This document shows positions 7,725 through 17,595 of a DNA stretch of 64,000 nt, piece after piece. Position 1 is the first letter of the stretch. Each line of letters starts with the position of its first letter. The notes under the pieces were generated by a model. That model had not been told where the DNA came from. It saw nothing but the letters and a program-made list of their open reading frames with translations, and made no database searches. Source of the stretch: CAYQTE01 sp964420285 (GTDB lineage: Bacteria; Planctomycetota; Phycisphaerae; Tepidisphaerales; Tepidisphaeraceae); NCBI GenBank assembly GCA_964420285.1, contig CAYQTE010000018.1:16947-80946 (forward strand), read 5' to 3'. Made by a program: the position numbers and the translations under genes.

Positions 7725-10054
7725 GCGTGTTCTCCAGAAGCATTAGCCGGTGACGCCACCCCTAGGGTTTTCACGTGCCGCGCCGAGACTTGCGACTGCA
7801 ACCACTCCAGGCCATTCGCGATGTAGGCGGGAATCTTCATATCCTTCGGGTCTTTGATTGAAATCAACTCCAGCGCAAGCTCGGCCTTTCCATCGGTTTT
7901 TAGGATGTCGAAAAAGGCCTTACTTAGAGCGACTGGATCAGTATGCAGCTCTATAGCATCTTTCAACTGTCCAGCCATGCCGCCCGAATCCAGGGCTCGG
8001 AATAATTCAAGATTCTCAAATGCCATTGCGTCCTCAAAAGTGGTGGCGAGTGCCTCAACTGCGTTGCCTTGGCCATCTCGCGGCAGGGCGATTGGAATTT
8101 GATATGCGACCCGAACAGCAAAGGAGGGAATGTCGGCGTATTGCTTTGCCTTCGCATCTTCTGACAGATTCAATAGCTCGTCCAGGCTACTGTTGATGGG
8201 GTGCCATGTCTTGAGGGTCTCATTCCCGGTAATCTGATTGGCACCACGGCTCGGTGGTACTGCTGGATGGCGACCTAAAGGCGATCTCGAATCAAGGTCC
8301 GCAATTATGAGCGTGATGAGCCCCAGATGCTCGATAAGTCGGCGAAGTCTATGTGCGTGACTGCCGCCGATTTCGAGTAACGTCAGATAACAGCGGCCAA
8401 GGTCTGGGAAGTGCGTCCGTATGAAATGGGGCACCAGTATTCGCTCGGCCGACCCCTCGATCAGAATTGCGGCATCAGCAAAGAAGAGGTCGCAATGAGC
8501 CGCACGAAGGTACCTTGTGGCGAATTGTTCAGTCTGATCGTCTGATCCAAATACCTCCGAGAGATTAACCACGGCCGATGTTGGAACTCCGCCTGGTGCC
8601 TTGGGTGGCAACCGGCGAAAATAGCGTAGGGAAGAAAAGTTGCATTCATGCGCGATATGGCTGGAATGAGTGCTCACAATCAACTGCGTTCGCAGTGCGG
8701 GTTTGTCCTTCAGATCAGGATGATTGCGAAGGACTGCATACGCCTGATTGATGAAGACCTGTTGGACCTGGCAGTGAAGATGTGCTTCTGGCTCCTCGAT
8801 AAGTACCAAGTGTAAAGGCGGCGGAAAGGGCTTTTCGGCTGCGTTGTCGCGCAGGCCGGCCTTGCCGGCCTTTCCGACCCGCATCCAGGCATCTCGAAAT
8901 GCCATCAGCTTGAAGACCATCGAAATAAGGTTCTGATATCCAAGGCCGTTGTATTCTTCCGGCAACCTTAGTGGAACACTGGGCGACGTGGAATTTCCTT
9001 GGGCGACTTCGTACTGGACTGCGGCATTGTGATTCAATCCGTCGGTTGGTCGAATTCTCGTGGCAATCTTGAGCCTTGGATCCGTAAGGCCAGGGTAATT
9101 TAGTGTTTCTAGCTCGTGAATCGCCGCTGAAAACCCAGTCGAGAGGCGGTCATCAAAGACTTTCTGGGCGCTTTCTATGGCCTGAAGGGCGGCCAGATCG
9201 GCGGCTTCGGGAAACTCGGAGGGGTCAAGATGTTTTGCGTAGTAGGACCGGAGTTGCTCTGACAGCTTGCGACTTTCATTTGATGATTGGCCGTCGTGGC
9301 CATCAATATCGGCGCGTTCACCACCGGAATCAGCTAATCCTCTTTGAGCGGCGATCTCATTTATGCAGATAAGACGATTTAGAGGGTTGCCTTCAATGGG
9401 GTCACTACCGGTCGGGAGTGGCTGAGGTTTGGCGATACCATGTGTGGGTTCCACCCGCCGTGTTGGATCAAGCAGATAGGTGCGAAGAGTGAACATGGAC
9501 CGCAACTTGCGATCCAAAAAAGTCCGCATATTCTCGGGCCAAAGGGCGAGCGTGTACTGGTGGCCGCTCTCGCCTGCGGCTGCGCCGGCCTGCCTCGTAT
9601 CTTTGGCCGCGTTGATTGCAGTCAAATACTCCTTCTGCAAGTCGGAAATGTCCTTGGGCTCATATCGAAGCCGCACTCCCAACAAGCCGCCGGACCAGTC
9701 CAATGTTGGCAGAATATCGCGTACGTAGTGTATCTCGTCCGTTTCGACCTGCAGCCAAACGTCGAGGGCGGGGAGAACTGGGTCCCAAGCGGCGGATGTA
9801 GGAGCGAGAGCGTTGGTTTGATGCGCCTGTGTTTCCCATTCGGCGCCAATACGATCAATGGTGGCCCAACGCGAGAGCGTAAAGTCGTTGGTCGTGAAAC
9901 CACCATGTGTGACCAAAAAACAACCCAACGCAACCATAGCTGACGTCTTGCCGCTGTTGTTTGCGCCGACGAGAAGAGTCGTGCTTTCGCTGAAATCGAT
10001 TCGTATTGATTCCAGTTTGCGAAAATTCTGCACCTCGATAAAGCTTATGCGCAT
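7721..10054 (-). CDS. gajA: OLD-family ATPase-TOPRIM nuclease, Gabija component GajA
   Basis: 777 residues. The N-terminal ABC-type ATPase has Walker A GANNSGKT at 30-37, Walker B LVLIEEPEAHLH at about 415-427 and the switch histidine in IVSTHSSHI near 459-467. A TOPRIM domain follows: ILIEGSAE near 530-537 (metal-binding Glu), an LLEIGGSHA strand, and IIADLDS near 583-589 (paired Asp). This is the arrangement of GajA and class 2 OLD nucleases, which nick or cut DNA when nucleotide levels fall during phage attack. The start ATG lies only 9 bp after the stop of the type III Res gene, so Gabija may be co-transcribed with the restriction-modification block. It is longer than characterised GajA (about 580 residues), with extra sequence between about 150 and 300. 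Confidence 0.9.
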   Translation of the reverse strand: MRISFIEVQNFRKLESIRIDFSESTTLLVGANNSGKTSAMVALGCFLVTHGGFTTNDFTLSRWATIDRIGAEWETQAHQTNALAPTSAAWDPVLPALDVWLQVETDEIHYVRDILPTLDWSGGLLGVRLRYEPKDISDLQKEYLTAINAAKDTRQAGAAAGESGHQYTLALWPENMRTFLDRKLRSMFTLRTYLLDPTRRVEPTHGIAKPQPLPTGSDPIEGNPLNRLICINEIAAQRGLADSGGERADIDGHDGQSSNESRKLSEQLRSYYAKHLDPSEFPEAADLAALQAIESAQKVFDDRLSTGFSAAIHELETLNYPGLTDPRLKIATRIRPTDGLNHNAAVQYEVAQGNSTSPSVPLRLPEEYNGLGYQNLISMVFKLMAFRDAWMRVGKAGKAGLRDNAAEKPFPPPLHLVLIEEPEAHLHCQVQQVFINQAYAVLRNHPDLKDKPALRTQLIVSTHSSHIAHECNFSSLRYFRRLPPKAPGGVPTSAVVNLSEVFGSDDQTEQFATRYLRAAHCDLFFADAAILIEGSAERILVPHFIRTHFPDLGRCYLTLLEIGGSHAHRLRRLIEHLGLITLIIADLDSRSPLGRHPAVPPSRGANQITGNETLKTWHPINSSLDELLNLSEDAKAKQYADIPSFAVRVAYQIPIALPRDGQGNAVEALATTFEDAMAFENLELFRALDSGGMAGQLKDAIELHTDPVALSKAFFDILKTDGKAELALELISIKDPKDMKIPAYIANGLEWLQSQVSARHVKTLGVASPANASGEHA

Positions 10055-10063
10055 TTGTTTGCC

Positions 10064-13045
10064 TTAAGGTGGGGATTTGTCGACGCGAGCCATCAGGTCG
10101 TCGATGTTTCTGGCCGGCAGGAATCGCGCGGGGTTGTCCATGACGGCGATCGCCTTGAAGTGGGCTTTGCCGCACTCGATTTTACCGCTTTCTCGGTCGC
10201 GGAGGTCGTCGGTGAAAAGGCTGCTCTTGGTCTCGACCACGAAATAGAGGCGCTCTGCGCCATCCTTCTGAACCAGCACAGCCCAGTCGGGGTTGTAGGT
10301 GCCAAGCGGTGTCGGGACTTTGAACCATGCCGGGAGTTTGGCGTAGACCTTTACGGCGCTGTTCAATTCCAGTTGTTCCGCAAAGCTCTGTTCGACGCCT
10401 GATCCGTAAACGACCTGCTCATAAACGGATTTGTTGGCGGGCAGCATGCTCTTGAGATAGCCGGTCAATTCCTCCGTTTCGAATAGTTCCTGGGCGTAAT
10501 AGAACTCGTCGCCGATGCGCTGATATTTGATGCCGTCCACGAGTGCGAGGCGCTTGGTGCGGTTGATAGATTCGGACGCAAGCTCGATAAATTGCTGAGG
10601 ATTCCGCTTGAAGTCGTCCAGTCGATCGCTATCTGTCAGAATGCGCACGAGGCTGCGGCGGGTAAGTTGGGTTTTGTCCTGGAGGTCGGTCAATAGGTCG
10701 GGCAGTTCGATGTCCGCCTCGTCGAGAATGACCGGCGCGGTGGCGGCGGTCTGATCGGTCGAAACGCCCGCGCGCCCAATCGCCAAGTCGGCTTTGCGAA
10801 TCTGAACGCGGGTTTTGCTGACTGGCGGGGACTTTTCGATGGCCTTGGTGCAGTCTTGCAAGAGCTTCTCGTTGTCGAATTGCACGCGATACGTGGTCTG
10901 GTGTTTGATGCGATTCCAAAGCTGCCGAAATTCCTCGCTGTGCAAGACGGCCTGGCGAGTCTTGATCTGCCGCCGTTCGTCGGCGTTCTTGATGTCCAGC
11001 CTTCCCGCCAACTTGCGGAGCACTTCACTGACCTGGGGCAGGTGAGCGGCAAACGGTTCGGGCAGTTGCAAGGTGCCGGCTTTGAGTGCCTTCCTTAATG
11101 AATCCTGCACCCTACCCTTCGCGTCCAGAAAGCCATGTTCCTTGAGATGGGTCCAAATGGCTTCGGATTGCTTCACGCCCAGAGCCGCAGTCTGGCCGGC
11201 CGCGTCCTTGACCGGGATGGAGGCAAATTGGTGTTTCTCCACGATGCCGAATCTGATGCCGGTGTCGTCCTCGATTTCCTTTTGCAGGCCGGCCGCAAAT
11301 TGCTCGTATCCTTCCGTGGCGATGACGGTGAGCGTGTTGATTTCAAAGCCGCGCAGGCGATCACCTTGCTGGTTCACGCAAAGGCGCAGGCCACGGCCGA
11401 TGGTCTGGCGGCGCTGGCGCTCGCTGCCCATTTCGCGGAGGGCGCAAATCTGGAAGACGTTGGGATTGTCCCAGCCTTCGCGAAGCGCTGAGTGGGAGAA
11501 GATGAACTTCAGCTTGGTGTCAAAACTGAGCAGCTTTTCCTTGTCACGCATGATGAGGCTGTAGGCTCGTTCGGCGTTCTCACGGTTTCCCTGATTGTTC
11601 TCGGTCGTGTCCGTCCAATTGCCTTTTTTGTCGATGGAAAAGTAACCGTCGTGAACCTCGGTGGCGTCGGATTGCAAATCCACATCGTTGAAAAGCGTGT
11701 GGTACTTGGGCTTGGCGGCGGCGCCGCGGTACTCCTCCTCGAACATGACCGCGAATTTGCCCTTCACTTGGGCGCCATCGGCGGCGTAGCTGCGATAATG
11801 TTCGACGACGTCGATGAAAAAGAGGCTGAGCACCTTAATGCCCTGTGGCCGTAGGCGTAGTTCCTTGTCCAAGTGTTCTTCGATGGTGCGCCGGATCATG
11901 AGTCGCTGGAACGCGTCAGTATCCACGTCGTCCACGGCCTCACCGATGCGAAGGCGTTTTTCCAGGTTGCTCAATTCCAGATACTCATCGCCTTCCTTGC
12001 AGCCGATATTTTGCACAAGATGATTGGCATAGATGTCGCGGCCGGTCAATTGTTGGAGGTCGTCGCCGGGATGGACGGTCACCGGCTCGCGCCGCACGTC
12101 GTGGTCGTGCTGCACGTCGAGTTCGACCTTCGCCGTGAACGTCCCGCGTTTATTGCTGGTGGAGAGCAGCTTCACATAGCCCTTGTTATGGCCGGCTTCC
12201 ACTTCCAGGGACGCGACTTCGATCTGTTTCACCAGCTTGCGCTCATACGCATCCACGGCGTCGAGGCGGTAAACCATGTGGTGCTTTTCCGCATGGGTGG
12301 CGGAATAGCGCAAGGTGCATAGCGGATTCATCTCGCCCAGCGCCTGCTTTCCCCTGCCCTCCAGGCCGCCGTCTACGCTCTGCGGCTCGTCGACGATCAG
12401 GATGGGCCGCGTGGCTTTGATCAGGTCGATGGGTTTCTCGTCGCCGGTTTTCTCGCTGGCCTTGTAGAGGTTATTGACGTCCTTCTTGTTGATCGCGCCC
12501 ACGGTCACGACCATGATCTGGATGTTGGGACTGGTGGCAAAGTTCCTCACTTGGCCGAGCTTGCTTGAGTCATAGAGGAAGAACTCAAAGGGCGCATTGG
12601 CGTAAAGGGCGCGGAAGTGCTCCTCGGTGATTTGGAGCGTTTTGTAGACGCCTTCTTTGATCGCGACGGATGGAACCACGATGACGAATTTCGTGAATCC
12701 GTAGCGACGGTTCAACTCAAAGATCGAGCGCAGGTAGACGTAGGTCTTCCCGGTCCCGGTCTCCATTTCCACGGTGAAATCCCCGGACGCCAAGGATGCC
12801 GAAGGGCGCAGGCCGTTGCGGAGTTGAATATTTTCCAGATTGGCCAGCAGTTCGTCATCGAGCAAAGTCAGGCGATTGCCGATGCCCAGATCGTTTTCGG
12901 CGAAGCTCAGCCGCGCCTGGGGATCGTTTACATCGCGCACGACGGTGAACTCGGTCCGGCAGATTTCCTGGCCGCGGAACAAATCGCACACCGCCTCGAT
13001 GGCGTCGTGCTGGTAGTCCAGGTCTGGTTCAAAATGCAATTTCAC
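10064..13045 (-). CDS. Type III restriction enzyme, Res subunit
   Basis: About 993 residues. SF2 motor motifs are clear: METGTGKT at 94-101, the DEPQ box at 219-222 (PILIVDEPQ), an RYSATHAE motif III, and TIGRGLRL as motif VI. Near the C-terminus NPDWAVL (about 918) and YFVVETK (about 940) form a PD-(D/E)xK nuclease site. This is the ATP-dependent translocase-nuclease that partners a Mod methyltransferase. The frame is open to 13222, but the GTG at 13045 is the real start: GGGAGG lies 6 bp upstream, conserved protein begins there (VKLHFEPDLDYQ), and it gives a 4-bp GTGA overlap with the preceding gene. It should cut unmodified foreign DNA. Confidence 0.9.
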   Translation of the reverse strand: MKLHFEPDLDYQHDAIEAVCDLFRGQEICRTEFTVVRDVNDPQARLSFAENDLGIGNRLTLLDDELLANLENIQLRNGLRPSASLASGDFTVEMETGTGKTYVYLRSIFELNRRYGFTKFVIVVPSVAIKEGVYKTLQITEEHFRALYANAPFEFFLYDSSKLGQVRNFATSPNIQIMVVTVGAINKKDVNNLYKASEKTGDEKPIDLIKATRPILIVDEPQSVDGGLEGRGKQALGEMNPLCTLRYSATHAEKHHMVYRLDAVDAYERKLVKQIEVASLEVEAGHNKGYVKLLSTSNKRGTFTAKVELDVQHDHDVRREPVTVHPGDDLQQLTGRDIYANHLVQNIGCKEGDEYLELSNLEKRLRIGEAVDDVDTDAFQRLMIRRTIEEHLDKELRLRPQGIKVLSLFFIDVVEHYRSYAADGAQVKGKFAVMFEEEYRGAAAKPKYHTLFNDVDLQSDATEVHDGYFSIDKKGNWTDTTENNQGNRENAERAYSLIMRDKEKLLSFDTKLKFIFSHSALREGWDNPNVFQICALREMGSERQRRQTIGRGLRLCVNQQGDRLRGFEINTLTVIATEGYEQFAAGLQKEIEDDTGIRFGIVEKHQFASIPVKDAAGQTAALGVKQSEAIWTHLKEHGFLDAKGRVQDSLRKALKAGTLQLPEPFAAHLPQVSEVLRKLAGRLDIKNADERRQIKTRQAVLHSEEFRQLWNRIKHQTTYRVQFDNEKLLQDCTKAIEKSPPVSKTRVQIRKADLAIGRAGVSTDQTAATAPVILDEADIELPDLLTDLQDKTQLTRRSLVRILTDSDRLDDFKRNPQQFIELASESINRTKRLALVDGIKYQRIGDEFYYAQELFETEELTGYLKSMLPANKSVYEQVVYGSGVEQSFAEQLELNSAVKVYAKLPAWFKVPTPLGTYNPDWAVLVQKDGAERLYFVVETKSSLFTDDLRDRESGKIECGKAHFKAIAVMDNPARFLPARNIDDLMARVDKSPP

Positions 13046-14913
13046 TTCTTGCCTCCCGCCGTTGCCCGATACGCCTGCTGCGGATGAGCCGGGCTGTCGG
13101 GGAAGACAAATTCCAACTCGCCATCTCGCACCATGGGCGTGAGTTGAGTACGTGTCACATAAACCTGCTGACGGCCAAGGTAGCGTGCAATCTGCTCTGC
13201 CTTTAACGGTTTCCAGGCGCATAGGTCGCGAACGACGTGCCTGATCGTGGCCAAACTTGCCCGTTCGCCCAGATTCCTTATCGCCTCGGCAATGGCTGGG
13301 GGCAATTCATCCAACCCCTGCGCTTCGGCCTTAAACGCAGGGGTTAACCCCTGCGCTTGTGAGCTAAGCGCAGGGGTTGACCCCTGTTCTTGCGCCGCAA
13401 TAGCGGGAGTTCCGGCCGCGGTGCCCACCACTCGCTGGGTCGGCACGTAGAAAGTCCCCACGCTTTTGCCCTTTTGCTCCAGAAGTCCCAAATCCCGCAA
13501 CCGCCGGAGGTGGCCGCTGGCAACCAGCGTCTCCACCCGGTTGATGTCCCGATAGGCGGAGTTGTTGATCGCCCCAAGTTCGCGCGCAAATACGACCGCC
13601 TTCTGCTCGTCCTCGGTCAGTTCCATTGCGGCGAATTGCCCCAGCCACCGCACATCCTCTTCGTTGAGAAAGTGGTGGAACAGGAACGTGACTACGAAAC
13701 AGTCCTTTTCCCGATCCGACTCAAACGTCGGCGGCGTCAGATTCGCCTGAGCCATCGACTCACGCATCGCCCGAATACCGCTGCCTTTTGTTTCGGCGTA
13801 TCGCGTCTCATGCAGCACGGCCGCGATCTTCTCGTTGCGTGTGACCGACCCCGGCTCGCCCAGACGCTCGTCGGGAACCAGCGAATGCCCCGGATTGCGA
13901 ATCTCCAGGCGGTTGGCGTAGCGGATGATCTGCACGGCCGACTTCTGCCGGTAGCTGCGGTGCATCACGGCGTTGACCAGGGCTTCGCGGATGGCCGTGC
14001 GCGGGACAAGCGGAACATCCTGTCGGCGGACGCTGTTGGCCGGCAAGTGAAACGCCTTGGGAATGTCGTCCAAGACGGCATTAAGCGCTCGTGGCAATGC
14101 CAGCATGATCGGGTCCAGAATTTCGACGGTGTCGAACCGGCTGTCCGGATTGCGCACCCACTCCCGTCCTGGAACGCGGATATAGTCCAGCCGCATTAGT
14201 GGAAACAGTCGGCGGATCGTTGTTCGCTTGCCGAAGAGCAAAACCCCCGCGATCGTCGGCAGCAGTTTGCCATCGCGCCGATCCGCACAGCACAGGCTCA
14301 GGAGCAACTCATCGTCGGCATATCCCAATTCGGGCGCATTGGGATTGGCCTCCGCCCGAATGCGCCGATACTCTGCGATGGCTGCGGGGTCCAAATCCTC
14401 CAGCGCACAATTCTCGACCACGCTCTCGTCGAAGCTGCGATGGTCGCGTCCCTGAAACAGCACTTGAAGGTCATCATCCGTGCAAACCTGGTCGGTTGAG
14501 CCAATCCGCCGATATGCCCCGCGCGGCAGACCCTTGGCCTTGAAATACACGGGTTTGTCATGGGCCGGTGCCTCGGCCACCTGAACCACCAGCACGACCT
14601 TCCCATCCGGGCGAACCTCCCGCTCAATCTGCGGCCGCACGATCACGTTGAATATCCCGGCACACTGCCCCGCCAAGTCGGCCTGCACCTTGTCGGGATT
14701 CGGCACTCCGACGACTTCATAGCACGGAAACAGCGAATCGGGCATGAGCCGCACGCCCAACAGGATGTATCCGCCGCCGCGTCCCGGTTCATTGGACATG
14801 GCGCAAACCGTTTCCAGCAGTGAGGCGCCCACCTCCTGTGAAGCCTTGGCCTCGATCTCGACGGTTTCATCCCCGTCGCTGAGGCTCTTGAATAGTTCAT
14901 CGAAGGTCATCAT
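13042..14913 (-). CDS. Schlafen/AlbA_2-type ATP-binding protein in the restriction block
   Basis: 623 residues. The N-terminal part (about 10-150, with VEIEAKASQE and GGGYILLGVR) is an AlbA_2/Schlafen-type domain. The middle has the GHKL-ATPase-like segment typical of this family (TAIREALVNAVMHRSY near 310, then a GSGIRAM loop). The C-terminus reads as winged helices (NRVETLVASGHLRRLRDLGLL, and a second near 560-600). Proteins of this kind are common accessory ATPases of helicase-methyltransferase defence loci. It lies 29 bp after mod and overlaps res by 4 bp. A linker near residues 510-535 is made of an 11-residue repeat encoded by palindromic 33-bp units. GGAG lies about 10 bp before the first ATG. 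Confidence 0.8.
   Translation of the reverse strand: MMTFDELFKSLSDGDETVEIEAKASQEVGASLLETVCAMSNEPGRGGGYILLGVRLMPDSLFPCYEVVGVPNPDKVQADLAGQCAGIFNVIVRPQIEREVRPDGKVVLVVQVAEAPAHDKPVYFKAKGLPRGAYRRIGSTDQVCTDDDLQVLFQGRDHRSFDESVVENCALEDLDPAAIAEYRRIRAEANPNAPELGYADDELLLSLCCADRRDGKLLPTIAGVLLFGKRTTIRRLFPLMRLDYIRVPGREWVRNPDSRFDTVEILDPIMLALPRALNAVLDDIPKAFHLPANSVRRQDVPLVPRTAIREALVNAVMHRSYRQKSAVQIIRYANRLEIRNPGHSLVPDERLGEPGSVTRNEKIAAVLHETRYAETKGSGIRAMRESMAQANLTPPTFESDREKDCFVVTFLFHHFLNEEDVRWLGQFAAMELTEDEQKAVVFARELGAINNSAYRDINRVETLVASGHLRRLRDLGLLEQKGKSVGTFYVPTQRVVGTAAGTPAIAAQEQGSTPALSSQAQGLTPAFKAEAQGLDELPPAIAEAIRNLGERASLATIRHVVRDLCAWKPLKAEQIARYLGRQQVYVTRTQLTPMVRDGELEFVFPDSPAHPQQAYRATAGGKK
13313..13390. repeat. 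In-frame 33-bp palindromic repeat units inside a coding sequence
   Basis: Two complete and one partial tandem copies of a 33-bp unit lie in the linker of the AlbA_2-type gene. Each unit begins AACCCCTGCGCTT and ends with its reverse complement. The junction at 13336-13355 is the perfect 20-bp palindrome CGCAGGGGTTAACCCCTGCG, and CAGGGGTTGACCCCTG follows at 13371-13386. Because 33 is a multiple of three, the reading frame is kept and an 11-residue peptide repeat (QG.TPA.....) results. Confidence 0.85.
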
Positions 14914-14942
14914 CTTGTTCGGCTCCGCCGCACCATACAGTT

Positions 14943-16826
14943 CTACAGGCTTCTGACGTTGTCCAGTCCGTTCTGCTGGAGGATCGCCGTCATGTTGGTT
15001 TTGGCCACGTCGTCGGCAAAGGCGCTGTCGCGGAAGACCATGGTGATGTCGCCGGCCGTGGCCAGTTGCTTGTGCCAGGCGACGATGCCCAGGCCAAGCG
15101 GTTCCACCTCGGCCGTGGCGATCTTCTCAGCGAGGCAGACGAGCAGCGTGCCGGCGCCGATACTGTGGACGGTCTTCTTGGCGATGGTCTTTTGTTCGAT
15201 AGGCACGGTCAGATCGAGGCCAAGTTTGAGGAGCAACTCAAAAAGGATGTCCGATTCGGTGCGACCCGTCTTGAGGTGTTCAACGGACTGCGCAAGCGTA
15301 GTCGGGATATCATTGCGATCCGGCTCCCACGCTTGGATGTTGCTGGATGCGAGCTTAAACACGCGGAATCCAAGATCACCCTTGAACAGCGGCTTTGCTT
15401 CGCCGGCTTTCTTACCCGCTCGGCGCAATCGCTCCTTTGTCAACTCGGCAATGGACTCAAACCCAGCCTTTCGAGCTTCTGATTCTGGCGGGGTCGTTTC
15501 CGGTAACTGCACCAAAATAAACCGGCGTTTTCCTGAATCTGACGCATTAAGCGCATAAGTTGCGTGGCCCGTCGTTCCCGATCCCGCGAAGAAGTCGAGG
15601 ACGAGCGATTCTGGTAGCGAGCCAAGCCGAATTAATTCTTCGATCAGCCCGACGGGCTTCGGGCTTTCAAAGATTGTGGGGTTCTCAAATAGCTCCCGCA
15701 TCTCGTTGGAGCCGCTGGTGTTGAGAGGAACGAAGTCCCAAATTGAGGGGTACGTGACACCCTCCTTAACGTCGCAGAGAAATCGCTTGAGTTTCGGCTT
15801 ACCACGACCATCCTCTCCAAAGAACAATTCATTGTTTGCCTGGAGCCGATCAATGGTCTCTTTTGAGAAACGCCAGTTACCGTTGTTGCCAGGGTAATGT
15901 TCTTCTTTCGTAACGGGGTTAACGATGGGAAAGTACAATGATTTGACAAATCGGCCGCCCTTCACATTGGCCATGAGATCGCCAGCCGCCCACGGCCCTT
16001 TGGGGTGGTTGTCGGGGTTTTGGTATCGGTCAACCTGACTTTCCGACCTTTCGCGCAGCCGAAGCCGCATGGACGCCGCATCTTTCGCATAGCACAAAAT
16101 GTAGTCGTGGTTTGCGCCAATGATCTTGTCGTTGGGCGGAGTGCTGCGTTTTCTCCATATGATCTGAACAACGAAATTCTCTTCGCCGAACACCTCAGCG
16201 CACAGCTTCCGAAGATTGTCCAGTTCGCCGTCGTCAATGCTGATAAAAATTACGCCGTCGCTCGACATCAGACTCCGGGCCAACTTTAGCCGCGGGTACA
16301 TCATGTTGAGCCACTCAGTGTGGAATCGGCCGGATGTGTCAGGATTGCTGGAAACTTTTCGGCCATCGGAGTCAGTTTGGCCGGTAAGCATGAGATAGTT
16401 CTTGATGTTGTCTTGAAAATCGTCGGGATAGACGAAATCACTGCCGGTATTGTATGGCGGGTCGATGTAAATGACCTTGACCTTGCCCGCGTAGGACTTC
16501 TGGAGCAGTTTGAGGACTTCGAGGTTGTCGCCCTCTATCATCAAATTCTGAGTGGTGTCCCAATCAACGCTTTCCTTTGGGCATGGGCGAAGCGTGCCAA
16601 TGGAGGGCGTCAGCGCGAGTTGCCGCGCGCGCCGCTTGCCGTGCCAGTTGAGGCCGTACTTCTCTTCCCGCTCGACTACGTCGCCGCCGAGCAGTTGCTT
16701 GAGCACGTCAAAGTCCAGATTTCCATCGGTGAGCGCCTCGGGGAACAATGCCTTGAGTTGCTGGATGTTTTCAGCAACGACATTGGCCGACTTGGCCTCG
16801 GGGTCTGCTGCGGTAATCTTCTGCAT
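14943..16826 (-). CDS. Type III DNA adenine methyltransferase, Mod subunit (beta class)
   Basis: About 627 residues. Catalytic motif IV DPPY sits at 122-125 (VIYIDPPYNTG) and AdoMet-binding motif I FAGSGTT at 413-419, with a roughly 290-residue target-recognition region between them. The order IV-TRD-I marks a beta-class N6-adenine methyltransferase, as in type III Mod and some related systems. It would methylate the recognition site and carry the target specificity of the Res complex. The frame is open to 16862, but I use the ATG at 16826: AAGGATAAG lies just upstream and this avoids overlap with the DUF4391 gene, whose stop is 10 bp before it. The target sequence cannot be read from the protein. 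Confidence 0.9.
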   Translation of the reverse strand: MQKITAADPEAKSANVVAENIQQLKALFPEALTDGNLDFDVLKQLLGGDVVEREEKYGLNWHGKRRARQLALTPSIGTLRPCPKESVDWDTTQNLMIEGDNLEVLKLLQKSYAGKVKVIYIDPPYNTGSDFVYPDDFQDNIKNYLMLTGQTDSDGRKVSSNPDTSGRFHTEWLNMMYPRLKLARSLMSSDGVIFISIDDGELDNLRKLCAEVFGEENFVVQIIWRKRSTPPNDKIIGANHDYILCYAKDAASMRLRLRERSESQVDRYQNPDNHPKGPWAAGDLMANVKGGRFVKSLYFPIVNPVTKEEHYPGNNGNWRFSKETIDRLQANNELFFGEDGRGKPKLKRFLCDVKEGVTYPSIWDFVPLNTSGSNEMRELFENPTIFESPKPVGLIEELIRLGSLPESLVLDFFAGSGTTGHATYALNASDSGKRRFILVQLPETTPPESEARKAGFESIAELTKERLRRAGKKAGEAKPLFKGDLGFRVFKLASSNIQAWEPDRNDIPTTLAQSVEHLKTGRTESDILFELLLKLGLDLTVPIEQKTIAKKTVHSIGAGTLLVCLAEKIATAEVEPLGLGIVAWHKQLATAGDITMVFRDSAFADDVAKTNMTAILQQNGLDNVRSL

Positions 16827-16836
16827 CTTCTTATCC

Positions 16837-17595
16837 TTAGAGCGTTTTTGCGGTGGCCGCAAGTTCGGCTTCCAGCCGTTTGATTTCCAGATTCAGCGTG
16901 ACGCGGCGATTAACCTGTTTCTCCTTCATTGCCTGAGTCCGAAGGGTCGCTATTTCCCGCCGTAATCGGGCGTGCTGATCCAGGCCTTCGCGCTGGGCTG
17001 CGGATCGTTCAGCGGTGGCGGGCGGCTCAAAGGCGCCCGAAATTGTCGAGGCTTCCAGAGCGACGACGCGGTCGATCCAGCCCTGATAGAGCGCGAACAA
17101 ATCGCGCATCGGCAATCCCGACAGCGACAGGCCGGCAAAGAACGAACGCTCCAGGGCGTTCGGGCTGTCGGGCCTGAAGGGCGCGGTTCGCCGTAACTCC
17201 TCGATGACAACCGCACCGTGCTGCCCTTGGGACCAGCGTTTATGGGTCAAGGATATCGTCGCGGAATCGCCATTTACGGCGATCAGAAAGACCGGATACG
17301 GGATGGAGCGATGGATCAACTCCACAAGGCGCGCCTGCTTGGTGGCGGTGCGGAGAGTGGCGGCCAGCACGGCGATTTCCAGATATTCGCGCGTGAGGTC
17401 GCGGAAGATCGGCACGCCGATGTTGGTGGGCTTGAGCGCGGCGATCCAGGACAGCTCGTCTATGCCATCCTGAATCTGGCGTTTGTCGGCGGCGGTTGGG
17501 GCGCCCTGTTCCAGAAGAAGTTTCTTGGGGACGCGCTGATCCAAACGGGCGCTGGCGGGCAGGCCAAGTGCTTCAATGATGGGCGCGTAGATCAT
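16837..17595 (-). CDS. DUF4391-family protein
   Basis: 252 residues that match my recollection of DUF4391 proteins: an opening LGLPASARLDQRVPKKLLLE, then APTAADKRQIQDGIDEL and a central AALKPTNIGVP...REYLEIAVL segment. The C-terminal 60 residues are strongly charged and predicted coiled coil (RREIATLRTQAMKEKQVN to the end). The biochemical role of the family is not known to me, but it typically sits between a SNF2-like helicase and a type III-like methyltransferase, exactly as here. The start overlaps the helicase stop by 4 bp (ATGA), which argues for coupled translation and a shared complex. Confidence 0.8.
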   Translation of the reverse strand: MIYAPIIEALGLPASARLDQRVPKKLLLEQGAPTAADKRQIQDGIDELSWIAALKPTNIGVPIFRDLTREYLEIAVLAATLRTATKQARLVELIHRSIPYPVFLIAVNGDSATISLTHKRWSQGQHGAVVIEELRRTAPFRPDSPNALERSFFAGLSLSGLPMRDLFALYQGWIDRVVALEASTISGAFEPPATAERSAAQREGLDQHARLRREIATLRTQAMKEKQVNRRVTLNLEIKRLEAELAATAKTL

